DNA of 64,000 nt. It comes from an uncultured Myxococcales bacterium (lineage in GTDB: Bacteria > Myxococcota > Myxococcia > Myxococcales > Myxococcaceae). The notes beneath the pieces were generated by a model. It saw only the letters and a list, made by a program, of their open reading frames with translations. It was not told where the DNA came from and ran no database searches. The stretch lies in contig CALJKW010000021.1 in NCBI GenBank assembly GCA_937980205.1, forward strand, positions 478,623-542,622, given 5' to 3'. Positions 38,562 to 46,928 of this stretch are shown in pieces; the stretch's first letter is position 1; the number at the start of each line of letters is the position of its first letter. The position numbers and the translations under genes were made by a program.

Positions 38562-38659
38562 TGCACACCTCCAACGGCCACCTCGAATCATCCCGCCAAG
38601 TCGAGGTCCCACCCGAATCGGAGATGTGTGTCGGCTGTCCACATGCTTTGCTTGGGCGC

Positions 38660-39118
38660 ATGGAGCTGAGGCCCGTGGCGGCGGAAGACATCCCGAGAGT
38701 GGTCGACCTGGTCCGCGCGACGCTGGCCGAGTTCGGCCTCGAGTTCGGCAAGGGCGCGGCGACGGACGATCAGCTGTTGCAGCTGCCCGGCTCGTACCGT
38801 GACGCAGGCGGCGAGTTCTTTGTGGCGTACGAAGGCGACGCACTCATCGGGACCGCGGGCGTGGCGCCGGTGGAGGAGGGCGTGTTCGAGCTGCGGAAGA
38901 TGTACCTGTCTCCGTCAGCGCGGGGAAAAGGAGTGGGGGCGGCGCTGCTGAAGGCGTGCCTGACGCACTGCCGGTCGCGCAAAGCGAAGCGGGTGGTGCT
39001 CGACACGACGGAGAAGATGACCGCGGCGATCGCGTTCTACGAGCGCAACGGCTTCACCCGCGACGACACGCAGGTGCGGGGCGCCAGGTGCTCCCGAGGG
39101 TACCGGCTGGATCTCTGA
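38660..39118 (+). CDS. GNAT-family N-acetyltransferase
   Basis: 152 residues from ATG 38660 (MELRPVAAEDIPRVVDLVRA). The acetyl-CoA-binding motif A reads LRKMYLSPSARGKGVGAALL, with the (R/Q)xxGxG core, followed by the helix and AIAFYERNGF of the motif B region. Substrate unknown; small GNATs of this kind acetylate amines or protein N-termini. Its stop codon overlaps the first unit of a GAACGC tandem repeat. Confidence 0.87.
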   Translation: MELRPVAAEDIPRVVDLVRATLAEFGLEFGKGAATDDQLLQLPGSYRDAGGEFFVAYEGDALIGTAGVAPVEEGVFELRKMYLSPSARGKGVGAALLKACLTHCRSRKAKRVVLDTTEKMTAAIAFYERNGFTRDDTQVRGARCSRGYRLDL

Positions 39119-39146
39119 ACGCGAACGCGAACGCGAACGCGAACCC
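39117..39146. repeat. Hexanucleotide tandem repeat, GAACGC x4 plus GAACCC
   Basis: Five in-register six-base units, beginning within the TGA stop of the GNAT gene and ending 14 bases before the 3' end of the convergent P450 gene. Confidence 0.75.
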
Positions 39147-39159
39147 GGTTTTTCACGAC

Positions 39160-40509
39160 CTACCTCCAGCGCAGGCGAGCGCGCAGACCCCCCTTCGGCC
39201 GCAACGTGATGAGCGGCTCGAGCTCGACCTTCTGGGGCTCGAGCACCTCGAACCGGACCGCCCGCGCGAGGGTGGCGACGAGCAGCTGCAGCTCCATCAT
39301 GGCGAAGGCCATGCCGATGCACAGCCGCGGCCCACCGCCGAAGGGGAACGCGGCGAAGCGGTGGCGCTGCTGCACGGCCTCCTGCTCGAAGCGTGAAGGG
39401 TCGAACTCGGTGGGCCGCGGCCAGAACCGCGCGTCGCGGTGGGTGAGCCACTGCGACACCATGACGAGCGCGCCCTTGGGGATGCGGTAGCCCATCACGA
39501 CGTCGTCGGCGATCGCCTGCCGGCCGAGGGCCCACGCGGGCGGGTACAGCCGCATCGACTCTTCGACGACCTGCTTCACGTACTGGAGCTTCGGCAGATC
39601 CTCGGGCGTCGGCGCTGCGTCGCCGAGCGACTGCTCGAGCCGCTCGCGCACGTCGGGGTGCTGCGTCAGCAGCAGGTACGTGAACGAGAGCGCGTTCGCC
39701 GTCGTCTCGTGCCCGGCGAGCACCATCGTCATCACCTCGTCGCGCAGCTCCTCGTCGGACAGCTGCCCTTCCTCGTCGTGCGCGTCCATCAGCATGGACA
39801 ACAGGTCGTCCGAGGCGGGCGCCTTGCGCCGCTCGCGGATGATGTCGTTCACCAGCGCGTCGAGCACGCGCACGTTCTTCTTGAGCGCCAGGTTGAACGG
39901 CGTCGGGATCCACATCGGCAGCGCGACGAAGTCGTTCACGCGCACGTTGATGAGGTGCAGGGCTTCTCCCAGGGCCTCGGCGACGCCGTCGGCCTTCACG
40001 CTGCCGCCGGCGAGGTCGACCGAGAACAGCGCGTCGGCCACGATGTCGAGCGTCAGCCGCATCATCTCGGCGTGCAGATCGAGCTCCGCGCCGTCACCGA
40101 GCGCGCGCCAGCGCTCGAGCGCCCGGTGCGCGTGGCGGACCATCAGCGCCCCGAAGCCCATCACGCGCTGGCGGTGAAACGACGGCTGCGCGATGCGGCG
40201 GTGCCGCTTCCACTCGTCGCCGTTGGCGGTGAGCAGCCCGTGGCCGACGAGCGGCTCCATGCGCTCGTAGTCGAAGCCCTTCTTGTAGTTGACGTGGTTG
40301 TCCTGCAGCACGTGCTTCACGCCGTCCGGGTGCGCGACCACGTAGAGCTGGTAGCCGGCGCTCAGCTTCACCACGTCGCCGTAGTCGGCGCGCAGGCGCT
40401 CGAGCAGCTCGAGCGGGCGCGCCTGAATGTCGCGGTAGACGCCGAACAGCGGGAACCCCGACGGCCCGGGAGGCACCAGCGCCAGCGGCAATGCCTGTTG
40501 AGGTGTCAT
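39160..40509 (-). CDS. Cytochrome P450
   Basis: 449 residues. The I-helix oxygen-activation motif AGHETTAN, the K-helix ExxR (EESMR), and the heme-binding loop FPFGGGPRLCIGMAFA with the thiolate Cys near residue 397 are all present. The N-terminus (VPPGPSGFPLFGVYRDIQ) has the proline-rich hinge but no membrane anchor, so it is a soluble bacterial P450 of the class that resembles fatty-acid hydroxylases. Redox partners are not encoded nearby. Divergent from a TetR gene with a 14-bp palindrome between them, which suggests direct repression. Confidence 0.94.
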   Translation of the reverse strand: MTPQQALPLALVPPGPSGFPLFGVYRDIQARPLELLERLRADYGDVVKLSAGYQLYVVAHPDGVKHVLQDNHVNYKKGFDYERMEPLVGHGLLTANGDEWKRHRRIAQPSFHRQRVMGFGALMVRHAHRALERWRALGDGAELDLHAEMMRLTLDIVADALFSVDLAGGSVKADGVAEALGEALHLINVRVNDFVALPMWIPTPFNLALKKNVRVLDALVNDIIRERRKAPASDDLLSMLMDAHDEEGQLSDEELRDEVMTMVLAGHETTANALSFTYLLLTQHPDVRERLEQSLGDAAPTPEDLPKLQYVKQVVEESMRLYPPAWALGRQAIADDVVMGYRIPKGALVMVSQWLTHRDARFWPRPTEFDPSRFEQEAVQQRHRFAAFPFGGGPRLCIGMAFAMMELQLLVATLARAVRFEVLEPQKVELEPLITLRPKGGLRARLRWR

Positions 40510-40522
40510 CGTCGGTAGAATA

Positions 40523-40536
40523 CGAGCGATCGCTCG
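40523..40536. promoter_or_regulatory. Candidate TetR operator palindrome
   Basis: Perfect 14-bp palindrome CGAGCGATCGCTCG in the 60-bp space between the divergent P450 and TetR genes, 14 bases from the P450 start. Position and symmetry are as expected for an autoregulatory TetR operator. Confidence 0.65.
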
Positions 40537-40569
40537 CGTTCATCAGCTCGCTTTAGTGCTCGCATTTTC

Positions 40570-41259
40570 ATGGCCACCACGCTCGCCCGAAAGCTCCCCG
40601 TGCAGGCGCGCTCCCGCGCGATGGTCGACGCGCTGCTCGACGCCACCACTCGCATTCTCGTCAAAGAGGGCTGGGACGGCCTCTCGACGAACCGGGTCGC
40701 GAAGGTCGCCGGCGTCAGCGTCGGCTCGCTGTACCAGTACTTCCCCTCGAAGGAGTCGCTCGTCACCGCCGTGCTCGAGCGCTGGGCCGCGCGGCTGGTC
40801 GACGACATGACCGCGCTCGCGTCGCGCCTCGAGGACGCGAGCCTCGACGAGGCGGTGAAGGCGATGGTGCACGTGAGCCTCGAGCTGTGCCGCGTCGACC
40901 CGGTGCTGCAGCGCGCGCTGGCGCTCAACGTGCCGAGGCTCGGCGTGCGCGACGAGTACGAGGCCTTCAACAAGAGGCTGGTGGAGCTCGTCGCCACCTG
41001 GCTCGGCAGCCACCGCGACGAGCTCGGCGTCGATGATCCCGCGCTGGCCGCCCACGTCGTCATTCACGTGCTCGACGGGCTCACCGAGAACGCGCTCCTG
41101 TATCGCCCGGAGCTCGTGCACTCGAAGGCCTTCGAGCGGCACCTCGAGCGCCTCATCGGCAACTACCTGAGGCCCGACGGGCCCGGCCTTCTGCCCGGCA
41201 TGAAGCGCGCTTCTGACCCGCGGCGCAGCCGGGGAATGCAGCAGGCTCGGAGGAGATAG
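40570..41259 (+). CDS. TetR/AcrR-family transcriptional regulator
   Basis: 229 residues. N-terminal helix-turn-helix: AMVDALLDATTRILVKEGW, LSTNRVAKVAGVSVGSLYQY and FPSKESLVTAVL, the standard TetR DNA-binding domain. The C-terminal ligand domain (~60-210) is all-helical. It is divergent from the cytochrome P450, so a repressor relieved by the P450's substrate is the simplest model. The C-terminus is followed ten bases later by a 29-codon membrane ORF in the same direction. Confidence 0.9.
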   Translation: MATTLARKLPVQARSRAMVDALLDATTRILVKEGWDGLSTNRVAKVAGVSVGSLYQYFPSKESLVTAVLERWAARLVDDMTALASRLEDASLDEAVKAMVHVSLELCRVDPVLQRALALNVPRLGVRDEYEAFNKRLVELVATWLGSHRDELGVDDPALAAHVVIHVLDGLTENALLYRPELVHSKAFERHLERLIGNYLRPDGPGLLPGMKRASDPRRSRGMQQARRR

Positions 41260-41268
41260 CCTCAGTTC

Positions 41269-41358
41269 ATGCAACTCGCTCAGTCGCACATCGCCGTCCT
41301 GGCCCTCCTCACCGTCTTCGTCTCGGTGTGGTGGTTCTGGATGCGCAAGATGTTCTGA
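41269..41358 (+). CDS. Putative 29-residue single-pass membrane microprotein
   Basis: Begins MQLAQSHIAVLALLTVFVSV and ends WWFWMRKMF. Residues 8-25 form a strongly hydrophobic helix followed by a short basic end (MRKMF), the layout of small bacterial membrane proteins. A GGAGGAG stretch lies upstream but with long spacing (~13 bases). It follows the TetR gene by nine bases. No function is assigned; coding is inferred from composition and position only. Confidence 0.45.
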   Translation: MQLAQSHIAVLALLTVFVSVWWFWMRKMF

Positions 41359-41458
41359 CCCTTGGGGCCGGCGCGCGTGCCGCGCCCCCCGATGTCAGAG
41401 CCGCGTGGCAGATTCCCCTCTGCCGCGATCGGGTGAGTTGCGTCGATGTCAGACCCCA

Positions 41459-41475
41459 CTGATAATGTGTTCAGT
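41459..41475 (+). promoter_or_regulatory. LexA-type SOS box upstream of recN
   Basis: CTGATAATGTGTTCAGT matches 15 of 17 positions of the Myxococcus LexA consensus CTRHAMRYBYGTTCAGS (recalled from the literature). It ends 14 bases before the recN start and just before its AGGAGGG ribosome site. recN is a classic SOS gene, which supports the call. Confidence 0.7.
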
Positions 41476-41489
41476 ATCAGGAGGGAACA

Positions 41490-43172
41490 ATGCTGCTCTC
41501 GCTGCGGCTCACGGATTTCGGAGTTCTGGAAGAAGCGGAAGTGACGTTCGGCCCCGGCCTCACCGTGCTCACGGGAGAGACCGGCGCCGGCAAGTCGATG
41601 CTGCTCGGCGCGCTCGGGCTCCTGCTCGGCGGGCGGGCCGAGGCCGACGTCGTCCGGGCCGGCGCCGACGAGGCGGTGGTCGAGGGCGTGCTCGAGCGCA
41701 CCGACGCGCTGAAGGCCCGGCTCGACGAGCTCGGTCTGCCCGACGTGGGGCCCGAGATCGTCATCCGCCGCGTCGTCTCGCGCGCGGGGCGGGCGCGCGT
41801 GCACGTGAACGGCGCGCTCACCGCCGTCGGTGTCCTCGCGAAGCTGATGCGCGGCCAGGTCGAGCTCGCCGGCCAGCACGAGCACATGGCGCTGCTCGAG
41901 CCTTCCGAGCACCTGCCGCTCGTCGATCGCGCCGGCAAGGTCTCGGTCGCCGAGCTGCGCGAGCAGTGGGAGAAGCTGCAGGCGCTCGAGGCCCAGCTCG
42001 CCGCCATCGGCGGAGACGACGCCCAGGCCTCCGCCCAGGCCGACTTCCTCGAGTTCCAGATCGACGAGATCGACAAGGTGGCCCCGCGCGCCGGCGAGGA
42101 CCTCGAGCTCGAGGCCACACGCAAGCGGCTGGCGGCCGCCGAGAGACTGAAGAGCGCGGCCGCCTCGGTCGAAGACGCGCTGTCCGGGCGTGAGAGCTCG
42201 GCCGGCGAGCTCATCGGCTGGGCCATCGGGCAGCTCGCCGAGGCCGAGCGGCACGACCCTTCCGTCGCGGCGATGAAAGAGCGGCTCGTCGCCGCGCAGA
42301 ACGAGCTCGACGAGGCCGTGCGCGGCGTCTCGCGGTGGGCAGCCGCGGTCGAGTCCGACCCCAACCGCCTGCACGAGGTCGAAGACCGCCTCGAGGCGCT
42401 CAGGCGGCTGTGCAAGAAGCACGCGGCGCCGCTCGAGGCCGTCGTGGCGAAGAAGGCCGAGCTCGAGGCGAAGCTCACCGAGCTGCGCTCGCGCTCGGAG
42501 CGCCGCGCCGGGCTCGAGCTCGAGCGCGACGAGCAGAAGAAGAAGGTGCTCGCCGCCGCGACGCCGCTCACCCAGGCGCGCAAGAAGGCCGCGAAGCTCG
42601 TCGAGCAGGCGGTGCGCGAGCGCCTCACGCGGCTCGCCATCGGCAAGGGCGTCTTCGAGGTCCGGGTGTCTGGGGCCGAGCTGGGGCCGAACGGCGCCGA
42701 CCAGGTCGAGCTGTGGTTCTCGGCGAACCCCGGTGAGCCGGCGCGGCCGCTGCAGAAGGTGGCGTCCGGCGGCGAGGCCTCGCGCCTCATGCTCGCGCTG
42801 CGCTCGGCCCTGTCCGACTCGGACGCCTGCACCAGCGTCTTCGACGAGGCCGACGCCGGCGTGGGCGGCGCCGTGGCCGACGCGGTCGGGCGCCTGTTGC
42901 GAGAGGTCAGCGGCACCCGCCAGGTGCTCTGCGTCACGCACCTTCCCCAGGTGGCGGCCCACGCCGATCAGCACCTGCGCATCGAGAAGGGCACCGCGCG
43001 GGGCCGCACCCGGTCGGTGATCACCGCGCTGGCAGAGGGAGAGGCCCGCGAGCGCGAGCTGGCCCGAATGCTCTCCGGCGTCGAGATCTCGAAGCAGGCC
43101 GTCGCCGCGGCGCAGGCGCTGCTCGAGGCCGCGCGAAGGGCCCCACGCCGGGGCCGCGCGCGTGCGGCGTGA
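41490..43172 (+). CDS. recN: DNA repair protein RecN
   Basis: 560 residues, standard RecN size. N-terminal Walker A LTGETGAGKSMLLGAL (~residue 30), QVELAGQHEHMALLEP block, central coiled coil (~150-390), then the ABC signature VASGGEASRLMLALR (~427), Walker B SVFDEADAGVGG and the H-loop CVTHLPQVAAHAD. RecN is an SMC-like ATPase acting early in double-strand break repair. A perfect AGGAGGG site precedes ATG 41490, and an SOS-like box sits just upstream. The C-terminal tail is unusually Arg/Ala-rich. Confidence 0.96.
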   Translation: MLLSLRLTDFGVLEEAEVTFGPGLTVLTGETGAGKSMLLGALGLLLGGRAEADVVRAGADEAVVEGVLERTDALKARLDELGLPDVGPEIVIRRVVSRAGRARVHVNGALTAVGVLAKLMRGQVELAGQHEHMALLEPSEHLPLVDRAGKVSVAELREQWEKLQALEAQLAAIGGDDAQASAQADFLEFQIDEIDKVAPRAGEDLELEATRKRLAAAERLKSAAASVEDALSGRESSAGELIGWAIGQLAEAERHDPSVAAMKERLVAAQNELDEAVRGVSRWAAAVESDPNRLHEVEDRLEALRRLCKKHAAPLEAVVAKKAELEAKLTELRSRSERRAGLELERDEQKKKVLAAATPLTQARKKAAKLVEQAVRERLTRLAIGKGVFEVRVSGAELGPNGADQVELWFSANPGEPARPLQKVASGGEASRLMLALRSALSDSDACTSVFDEADAGVGGAVADAVGRLLREVSGTRQVLCVTHLPQVAAHADQHLRIEKGTARGRTRSVITALAEGEARERELARMLSGVEISKQAVAAAQALLEAARRAPRRGRARAA

Positions 43173-43188
43173 AGAGGGGAGCACTACA

Positions 43189-43500
43189 ATGAGTGACATG
43201 CCGGCCGACCTGACCGTTCAGCTCCTTCGCCAGATTCGTGACGAGCTCAAGGCTCAGCGTTCGGAATCCAACGCGCGCTCTCGCAAGACGGAGGAGCGCT
43301 TCGAGAAGATGGACCAGCGCTTCGAGAAGATTGACCAGCGTTTCGAGATCATCGAGTCGACGCTCCTCGGGACCAACGAGCACCTCGCGATGATGTCGCG
43401 GTCTCTCCGCGCCCTGCTGGACCGCCGAAACGCCGTCGACGCGCGCCTGGACGACCACGAGGAACGACTCAGCAAGCTCGAGAAGCGCAAGGCGCACTGA
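43189..43500 (+). CDS. Coiled-coil protein
   Basis: 103 residues from ATG 43189, with a GAGGGGAG ribosome site. It is one long heptad coil with a near-exact internal repeat (RFEKMDQRFEKIDQRFEIIE) and no membrane segment. Such proteins may be scaffolds or oligomerisation partners. It lies 16 bases after recN and could be co-transcribed with it. No family is recognised with certainty. Confidence 0.7.
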   Translation: MSDMPADLTVQLLRQIRDELKAQRSESNARSRKTEERFEKMDQRFEKIDQRFEIIESTLLGTNEHLAMMSRSLRALLDRRNAVDARLDDHEERLSKLEKRKAH

Positions 43501-43602
43501 GCCCCGCCTGAAGAAATCCGAGTGGGGTCGCGAACGCGATCCTTGCCCTGTCACATTCGCTCGCCTAACGTTCGCGCGCGTGAGGCGGAGGGCGAACAGC
43601 TG

Positions 43603-44364
43603 ATGAAGGTCGTCTCAGCCGGGCTGACGGACGTCGGCCGCAAGCGCAACCACAACGAAGACAGCTTCCTGATCGACGAGGAGCTGCAGCTCTTTGTGGT
43701 CGCAGACGGCATGGGCGGTCATGCGGGCGGCGGTACAGCCTCGCGCATCGCGGTCGAGACCATCGACCGCGAGCTGCGCGCGGCGCGGGACAACAACGAA
43801 AACCCGTTCAAGCACGAGACCAACCTGCAGGATTCACCGCTGCCCGAGTATCTGCGGTCGGCGGTCGAGAAGGCGTGCATCGAGATCTTCAAGGCCGCTC
43901 AGGACGACCCGCGCCTCAACGGCATGGGCACGACGGTCATCTCCCTCCTCGTGAAGGGGAACCACGCGCTCTTCGCCCACGTCGGCGACAGCCGCGCGTA
44001 CCTCGTCCGCGGCGATCTGATTCAGCAGATCAGCGAAGACCACTCGCTGGTGAACGAGCAGATCAAGGCGGGCATGATCACGCCCGACGAGGCCAAGCAC
44101 AGCCGCTACAAGAACATCATCACCCGCTCGGTCGGCTTCGAAGAGGAAGTCCAGGTCGACGTCATGGGCCTGCTCACCGAGGCCAACGACGCCTTCATCC
44201 TCTGCTCCGACGGCCTCGCCAACCTGGTCGACGACAAAGAGATCCGGGAGATCATCTCGAGCTGTACGGACATCAAGGACGCCCCCAAGAAGCTGATCGA
44301 GCTCGCCAACGAGCGGGGTGGGGACGACAACATCACGGTGATCGTCGTAAAAACCGTAGCCTGA
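43603..44364 (+). CDS. PP2C-family Ser/Thr protein phosphatase
   Basis: 253 residues, close to PrpC/Stp length. Metal-binding motifs in order: AGLTDVGRKRNHNEDSF, FVVADGMGGHAGGG (metal Asp and Gly), GMGTTVISLLV, FAHVGDSRAYLVR, CSDGLANLVDDKEI and GGDDNITVIVV. It removes phosphate from Ser/Thr proteins; myxobacteria carry many Hanks kinases, so a kinase partner is expected elsewhere. The frame extends 27 codons upstream without homology. The 5' leader (43501-43602) holds no gene. Confidence 0.93.
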   Translation: MKVVSAGLTDVGRKRNHNEDSFLIDEELQLFVVADGMGGHAGGGTASRIAVETIDRELRAARDNNENPFKHETNLQDSPLPEYLRSAVEKACIEIFKAAQDDPRLNGMGTTVISLLVKGNHALFAHVGDSRAYLVRGDLIQQISEDHSLVNEQIKAGMITPDEAKHSRYKNIITRSVGFEEEVQVDVMGLLTEANDAFILCSDGLANLVDDKEIREIISSCTDIKDAPKKLIELANERGGDDNITVIVVKTVA

Positions 44365-44486
44365 ACGGGTGTTTGAGCTTGCGTCGCGGCTCTGGTTGCG
44401 ACACTCTGCGTCAGATTTCGGTAACGAATTCGAGTCGGTAACAAAAAAGCTGCTTCACGTAGCTGCAGCTGGCATCAGGAGACTGG

Positions 44487-45407
44487 GTGGCGAACGAGAC
44501 CTTCACGCTGATCGTCGTTCCCGATCAGGCCACCGCCGAAGTCCGGCGATACCACTTCAAGAAGAAATGGCTGCTGCAGGCGGCCATTGCGACGGCTGTC
44601 CTCGTCGCGGTCATCGGGGCCGGCGCGGTGCACTACTTCTTCGTCGCGCGCGACGCCTCGGAGAACCGCTCGCTGCGCGATGAGAACCTCGCGCTCAAAG
44701 CCGAGCTGCGCGCCATCGGGGAAAAAGTCGAGCACATGAGCGGCACGCTCGACCGCGTCGAGCGCTTCGACCAGAAGCTGCGCGCCATCACGCTGCTGTC
44801 CGACCCGCAGCGCAACCTCGCGATGGGCCCCACCGAAGAGCCGCAGAACATCCCCGGCGGCGGCACCGACAACCCCTTCGTCCGCCCCAAGGCGAGCGAG
44901 ACGCCGAAGGCGCTCTCCGAGAAGCTCGACAAGATCTCCGCCGAGGCCACCCGCCAGGAGCAGAGCCTCCAGGAGTTGCAGGCGTACTTCCAGGATCAGC
45001 GCTTCCTGCTCGCCTCGGTTCCGAGCGTGTGGCCCACCCGCGGCTGGGTGACCTCCGACTTCGGCGTGCGCCTCGACCCGTACACCTCCGAGCGCGTGAT
45101 GCACGCCGGCATGGACATCGCCGGCCCCCACGGCAAAGAGGTCATCGCGCCGTCCGACGGCACCGTCGTCTTCTCCGGCCTCGAGGGCGGCTACGGCAAC
45201 GTGCTCGTCATCGACCACGGCTACGGCATCAAGACGCGCTACGGCCACCTCGCGACCGTGAAGGTGAAGGCGGGCGAGAAGGTGAAGCGCGGCCAGACCA
45301 TCGCCGGCCTCGGCAACACCGGCCGCTCGACGGGCCCGCACCTGCACTACGAAGTGCGCGTGAACGGCATCGCGCAGAACCCCCGCAAGTTCATCCTCGA
45401 CGACTGA
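44487..45407 (+). CDS. M23-family peptidase with N-terminal membrane anchor and coiled coil
   Basis: 306 residues from GTG 44487, preceded by AGGAGA. A single transmembrane helix (~31-53, AAIATAVLVAVIGAGAV) follows a short cytoplasmic stretch; a coiled coil occupies ~55-100; the periplasmic M23 domain (~185-300) has the zinc motifs VMHAGMDIAG (HxxxD) and HLHYEVR (HxH). It should cut peptidoglycan cross-links, or regulate amidases if inactive; both metal motifs are intact. The leader (44365-44486) has two CGGTAAC copies 17 bases apart (44419, 44436), a possible operator. Confidence 0.9.
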   Translation: MANETFTLIVVPDQATAEVRRYHFKKKWLLQAAIATAVLVAVIGAGAVHYFFVARDASENRSLRDENLALKAELRAIGEKVEHMSGTLDRVERFDQKLRAITLLSDPQRNLAMGPTEEPQNIPGGGTDNPFVRPKASETPKALSEKLDKISAEATRQEQSLQELQAYFQDQRFLLASVPSVWPTRGWVTSDFGVRLDPYTSERVMHAGMDIAGPHGKEVIAPSDGTVVFSGLEGGYGNVLVIDHGYGIKTRYGHLATVKVKAGEKVKRGQTIAGLGNTGRSTGPHLHYEVRVNGIAQNPRKFILDD

Positions 45408-45416
45408 TTCTGCGTC

Positions 45417-45875
45417 ATGCGGATGGTCGACATCGGGGCGAAGGCTGCGACTGAGCGTGTCGCGGTGGCCGTCGCGCGAATCCGCATGCAGCCGGCGACG
45501 GTTCGGAAGATCCGCGCCGGCAAGGTCGAGAAGGGCGACGTGCTCGCCGCGGCCCGCCTCGCCGGCGTCATGGCCGCGAAGCGCACCCCCGACCTCGTCC
45601 CCCTCTGCCACCCGATCGCGCTGTCCTCCGTCGAAGTCAGCGTCTCGCCCGGCCGAGACGCGGTAGACCTCGAGGCCACCGTGAAGACCGTCGATCGCAC
45701 CGGAGTCGAGATGGAGGCCCTCACCGCCGTCAGCGCCGCCGCGCTGACCATCTACGACATGCTCAAGTCGTCGGACCGCGGCATGGTCATCGAGCACGTC
45801 CGGCTCGAGCACAAGAGCGGCGGCCGCTCGGGCACGTGGACCCGCGGGCCGGGCAAGAAAGGCAGCCGCACGTGA
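45417..45875 (+). CDS. moaC: Cyclic pyranopterin monophosphate synthase
   Basis: 152 residues. The family blocks are MRMVDIGAKAATERVAVAVA, LVPLCHPIALSSVEV, TGVEMEALTAVSAAALTIYD and RGMVIEHVRLEHKSGGRSG. MoaC converts the cyclic intermediate to cPMP in molybdenum cofactor synthesis, so it supplies the cofactor used by the molybdenum hydroxylase at 18.9-23 kb. It lacks the usual ~10 residue leader (LTHFDxxG) ahead of MVDI. Its stop overlaps the start of the following lipoprotein gene (GTGA). Confidence 0.95.
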   Translation: MRMVDIGAKAATERVAVAVARIRMQPATVRKIRAGKVEKGDVLAAARLAGVMAAKRTPDLVPLCHPIALSSVEVSVSPGRDAVDLEATVKTVDRTGVEMEALTAVSAAALTIYDMLKSSDRGMVIEHVRLEHKSGGRSGTWTRGPGKKGSRT

Positions 45876-46894
45876 GCCGCATCAGACTCCTCGTCGTCCT
45901 CGCGCTCGCGGCCTGCCCCGAGTCGAAGCCTGCGCCGCCGCAGCCGAAGCCGCGCGTGATGGATCTCGACGCCGGCACCGAACCGAAGCCTCCGTCGCTC
46001 GCGCGGCCGACCCCGGGCGCCGGCGAGCTGAAGAAGCTCGACGACGGCGCGCTGCAGCTGCGCGGCCACTCCGAGCCGATTCTCGCGGTCGCGTTCGACC
46101 CTTCGGGCAAGCGCGCCGCCACCGCGGGCATGGACCGCAGCATCCGCGTCTGGGACCTCGAAGAGGGCAAGCAGCTGTGGGCTGCCGGGCCGGGAGACGA
46201 GGCCGTCACCGCCGTCGCGTTCGACGCCTCGGGAGAGATCATCGCCGCCGGAGATCGCGGCTTCCAGGTCCGGCTGTGGAAGGTGAAGGACGGAGAGCTG
46301 CTGCGCCGCCGCCCGCACCCCGATCAGGTCTCCTCGCTCTCGTTCAGCCCCGACGGCAAGTGGCTCGCGGTCGCCGGCGCCAGCGGAGAGACCGCCGTCT
46401 ACCCCACCGGCGACGACGGCCCGTCGAAGTGCGACCTGCGCGCGCGCTCGGTCGCGTTCAGCGACGGCGGCAAGTACCTCGTGTCTGCGACCGCGACCGG
46501 CCTCATCACCGCCACCGAGTTCCCCTCCTGCAAGAAGAAGAAGGAGACCTCGACCGCTCCGCACCTGCCGTTCGGCGCCGCCTCGTCGAAGGCGACGCTC
46601 TACGCCACGCGCAACGGCGCCGAGGCCCAGGTGCTGCTGTGGGACGCGGTCGGCGGCCGCATGCTCGGCAAGCTCGACAAGCAGGGCGCCGGCGTCACGT
46701 CGGTCTCGTTCTCCGGCGACGGCAAGCGCGCGCTCGTCACGAGCGAAGACGGCAAGGCTCGCCTCTACGACGTCGAGAAGCGCGAGGTGCTCAAGACGAT
46801 CGAGGTCGGCCCGGTGCCCTTCGGCGCCCTGTCGCAGGACGGGGGCAAGGCGATCGTGGCCTCCGGCATCGAGGCGAAGGTCGTCGCGCTGTAG
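45872..46894 (+). CDS. WD40-repeat lipoprotein
   Basis: 340 residues from GTG 45872. Signal RIRLLVVLALAACPESK has a lipobox (LAAC). After a Pro-rich linker, residues ~70-335 form about six or seven WD40 blades (HSEPILAVAFDPSGKRAATA, DRSIRVWDLEEGKQL, PDQVSSLSFSPDGKWLAVAG). A periplasmic or surface beta-propeller that probably binds a partner protein. Translational coupling to moaC looks accidental rather than functional. Confidence 0.85.
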   Translation: MSRIRLLVVLALAACPESKPAPPQPKPRVMDLDAGTEPKPPSLARPTPGAGELKKLDDGALQLRGHSEPILAVAFDPSGKRAATAGMDRSIRVWDLEEGKQLWAAGPGDEAVTAVAFDASGEIIAAGDRGFQVRLWKVKDGELLRRRPHPDQVSSLSFSPDGKWLAVAGASGETAVYPTGDDGPSKCDLRARSVAFSDGGKYLVSATATGLITATEFPSCKKKKETSTAPHLPFGAASSKATLYATRNGAEAQVLLWDAVGGRMLGKLDKQGAGVTSVSFSGDGKRALVTSEDGKARLYDVEKREVLKTIEVGPVPFGALSQDGGKAIVASGIEAKVVAL

Positions 46895-46928
46895 ACGACA
46901 GCTCCGACAGGGATCACGAAGGCGTGCA

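Noticed and set aside
41391..41453. Direct repeat CGATGTCAGA before recN as an operator
   Set aside because: Only ten bases, two copies and no symmetry; the adjacent LexA-like box is the better explanation.
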